The notes under the pieces were generated by a model. The model saw nothing but the letters and a program-made list of their open reading frames with translations. It had not been told where the DNA came from and made no database searches. A stretch of 64,000 nucleotides of DNA, taken from NCBI RefSeq assembly GCF_030814715.1, contig NZ_JAUSVO010000007.1, positions 186,001 to 250,000 on the forward strand. Reading direction: 5' to 3'. How positions within the stretch are numbered: position 1 is the stretch's first letter; the number at the start of each line of letters is the position of its first letter. A program made the position numbers and the translations under genes. This DNA is from Kaistia dalseonensis. Lineage in GTDB: Bacteria > Pseudomonadota > Alphaproteobacteria > Rhizobiales > Kaistiaceae. Shown in pieces: positions 62,131 to 64,000 of this stretch.

Positions 62131-64000
62131 ATGTCTGGACGAGACGGCGCGATCGGGCACGTGCGAGCGGGGCTTTGCTCGATCCGTCCTGCATTGACGC
62201 TCCTCATCCTGCTGCTGGCAGCTATCCTTCTTTCGGTCTCTTCTGCCTTCGGCCAGGCCACAGTCGACTGGACCGGCACCTGGGGCACCAAATGGCGCGG
62301 CGGCAGCGCCGAGCTCGTTCTGAAGCAGGTGGGCGACCAGGTCACCGGGCGATATGAGGCCTATAACGGGCGGGTCGAGGCGAAGGCGAGCGGGTCGCAA
62401 TTGGTCGGCCGCTGGATCGAGGATGGCCAATCGGGTGATTTCATCTTCGGCATGTCGCCCGATGGCGTCAGCTTCATGGGCCGCTATTCCGGCATGACTG
62501 GCGAGTGGTGGACCGGCGTGCGGACCGATGCGACCGCCTATCGTAGCGTGGTCATCAATCAGTCCGATCCGATGTCGACCTTGGCCTCGTACATCAAGGC
62601 GATGAACGAGAGCGGTGCGGACCAGATCGAGCGTGCGGATGGCGGCGCCATGGCCCTGACCAGCAAGGCAGCCAGCGTGATCGACCTCTCGGACGCCAAT
62701 CTCGTTGGCTGGAGTGCCGTCGACTATACGCAGCAATATTTCTCGGTCATCGACAAGCTCACCTTTCATCTCCGCGACTTGCCGCACGACGCCATCGTGC
62801 CAGACGAGGTAACGGCGACGCTGGAACAGTTCGACACCAATGTAACCTTCGATGTCACGTTCCGCCGGCGCGACGGGCGCTGGTACATTGTCGGGCCGCC
62901 GCTCGCGACGCTGCAGGCGAAGCGCCTCGAACTCGCTGCGGCCCGGGGCCAGCCGGTCGACGCCGTGGTCGCGCCCGCCAACCTCCGCACGCCGCGTGAC
63001 ACGTTCAAGATGCTGTTCGGCGGTGTGGTGGATCATGGCGTCGACCAGACATTGACGACGCTCGACCTCCGCAACTTCAGCGCCGCCGTGCGCGCTGACG
63101 AAGCAGCGCTCCTCGTGCGCTACCTGACAAGGGTGATCGATCGCGTCGGCTACACCTATTGGCAGGAGATTCCCGACGATCCGAAGAGCACGACGCCCTT
63201 CGTCTTCATGGAGCATCCGGCCGGTGACATCGTCGTCGGCCCGGTCGAGACCGATGACGGCGTCAAATGGCAGTTCACGCAGGAGACGCTGAACAATATC
63301 CGCGCGCTCTACGCCGCTGTCGAAGAGATGCCGGTCGCGCCCGAGCTTCTGCCCCTCGTGAAGGACGATCCCTATTTCACGGCGCGCGCCTTCGCCCATT
63401 CGATCAGTCCGGGCCTGCTGAAGCGCATCGGACCGATCGAGCGCTGGCAGTGGATTTCGCTGGCGCTCGCGGGTGTCACTGCAATTGTGCTCGGCCACAT
63501 CGTCAGCGCCGTGATTTTCTTCGTCGCCCATTGGCGCGGGTTCGGCCGGAACGTCGAGCGCTCGGCCCTGAGCCGGCTGCTGGCCTGGTCGATCCGATCG
63601 ATCGTCTTCGGCTTTGTCCTGATCTTCGCCATGCGCGTGCTGGGCTTGCCGGCGGTGATCGCGACGCCGATCAAGGCGCTCGCCTGGACGGCGGTCGTTC
63701 TCGGCGCCGTGCCCATCTTCTGGTTCTGGATCGGCGGTGTCGCCGACATCTATCGCGGTCACTTCGTTTCGCCCGGCTATCACGAGACCCTGATCTCGCT
63801 CCTGACCGGCCTCGCCCGCGTCGCGCTGATCGTGATCGCCTTTCTGCTGCTCGCCGAGGTGCTGGCGATTCCCTATCAGGGCGTCATAGCGGGCCTCGGC
63901 ATTGGCGGCCTCGCGGTCGCGCTCGCTGCGCAGCCAACCTTGCAGAATTTTCTCTCCGGCCTGACGCTCTATGCGGACCGGCCGGTCAGTGTCGGCGACT
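62131..64000 (+). CDS. Mechanosensitive channel (MscS family), C-terminus beyond window
   Basis: The frame has at least 623 codons and runs off the right edge. It starts MSGRDGAIGHVRAGLCSIRP with a signal-like helix (LTLLILLLAAILLSVSSAFG) and an N-terminal periplasmic domain of about 400 residues. That domain has a beta-rich part (DWTGTWGTKWRGGSAELVLKQ, GRYSGMTGEWWTGVR) and an alpha/beta part. About four membrane helices follow (from about residue 440), then the MscS core GLGIGGLAVALAAQPTLQNFLSGLTLYADRPVSVGD. It relieves hypo-osmotic pressure in family members. ATG 62131 lacks a clear ribosome-binding site. Confidence 0.87.
   Translation, partial: MSGRDGAIGHVRAGLCSIRPALTLLILLLAAILLSVSSAFGQATVDWTGTWGTKWRGGSAELVLKQVGDQVTGRYEAYNGRVEAKASGSQLVGRWIEDGQSGDFIFGMSPDGVSFMGRYSGMTGEWWTGVRTDATAYRSVVINQSDPMSTLASYIKAMNESGADQIERADGGAMALTSKAASVIDLSDANLVGWSAVDYTQQYFSVIDKLTFHLRDLPHDAIVPDEVTATLEQFDTNVTFDVTFRRRDGRWYIVGPPLATLQAKRLELAAARGQPVDAVVAPANLRTPRDTFKMLFGGVVDHGVDQTLTTLDLRNFSAAVRADEAALLVRYLTRVIDRVGYTYWQEIPDDPKSTTPFVFMEHPAGDIVVGPVETDDGVKWQFTQETLNNIRALYAAVEEMPVAPELLPLVKDDPYFTARAFAHSISPGLLKRIGPIERWQWISLALAGVTAIVLGHIVSAVIFFVAHWRGFGRNVERSALSRLLAWSIRSIVFGFVLIFAMRVLGLPAVIATPIKALAWTAVVLGAVPIFWFWIGGVADIYRGHFVSPGYHETLISLLTGLARVALIVIAFLLLAEVLAIPYQGVIAGLGIGGLAVALAAQPTLQNFLSGLTLYADRPVSVGD

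Noticed and set aside
60946-63783. 945-codon minus-strand open frame
   Set aside because: Shadow of the sigma/anti-sigma and MscS genes in high-GC DNA; Arg/Asp/His-rich composition without domains, while the plus strand encodes recognised families.

Overview
This window looks like chromosomal DNA of a high-GC alphaproteobacterium of the order Hyphomicrobiales (Rhizobiales). Support comes from a RirA-type iron regulator with all three cluster cysteines and a matching TGA-N9-TCA box, a complete fructose-type frcBCA transporter, a TIGR02301 protein, an IalB-family protein, and dispersed intergenic repeats of the type seen in rhizobia. A Kaistia-like genus is possible, but I cannot place it from sequence alone.

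Layout. 1-8.3 kb is housekeeping and small metabolism: envelope hypotheticals, Nudix hydrolase, SRAP (YedK) protein, LysE exporter, a SugE/Gdx guanidinium exporter behind what looks like a guanidine-II riboswitch, a DUF1499 protein, MBL-fold hydrolase, WrbA and an SMP-30 lactonase. 8.4-11.2 kb is a divergent MerR regulator / zinc-cadmium-lead P-type ATPase pair with a MerR-type 19-bp-spacer promoter. 12.3-13.9 kb holds tRNA-Pro and tRNA-Gln followed by a short accessory segment with a two-gene cassette: a 55-aa protein overlapping a 192-aa protein that resembles the ADP-ribosyltransferase fold. 13.9-17 kb has a DUF900 lipoprotein hydrolase and phosphoglucomutase. 17-22.6 kb carries a two-component system divergent from a flavin-based electron-transfer operon (FMN-binding protein, ApbE, NqrB/RnfD-FNR fusion, cytochrome b561). 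22.6-25.2 kb holds a MetX-like hydrolase and an aldo/keto reductase. 25.4-33 kb is a surface-polysaccharide locus (Wzy-like polymerase, three GT4 glycosyltransferases, epimerase, serine acetyltransferase, Wzx-like flippase). 33.2-40.6 kb has a GGDEF-EAL protein, a glutamine-synthetase-like / aminotransferase pair and xylulokinase. 40.8-45.1 kb is a ROK repressor plus frcBCA. 45.2-51 kb clusters a CHASE2 adenylate cyclase, DUF3307, a TPR outer-membrane protein, a FecR-domain protein and a cyclic-nucleotide-binding protein. 51-53.4 kb is TonB, a small secreted protein and RirA. 53.5-55.8 kb is an orphan UgpC/MalK-type ATPase divergent from an AraC regulator. 55.9-62 kb is an RND efflux pair followed by an ECF sigma / anti-sigma / periplasmic Metal_resist-like trio. 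The window ends inside an MscS-type channel gene.

How parts work together. Several units are regulator-plus-target pairs with a visible candidate operator: MerR/ZntA, response regulator/flavin module (a large inverted repeat built from CTGA half-sites 11 bp apart), RirA/TonB (IRO box) and AraC/UgpC (CGGTATCA repeats). The best candidates for something undescribed are the 55-aa/ART-like cassette next to tRNA-Gln, the envelope cAMP-FecR-outer membrane cluster, and the flavin electron-transfer operon. All functions are read from sequence and memory of the families. No searches were run.
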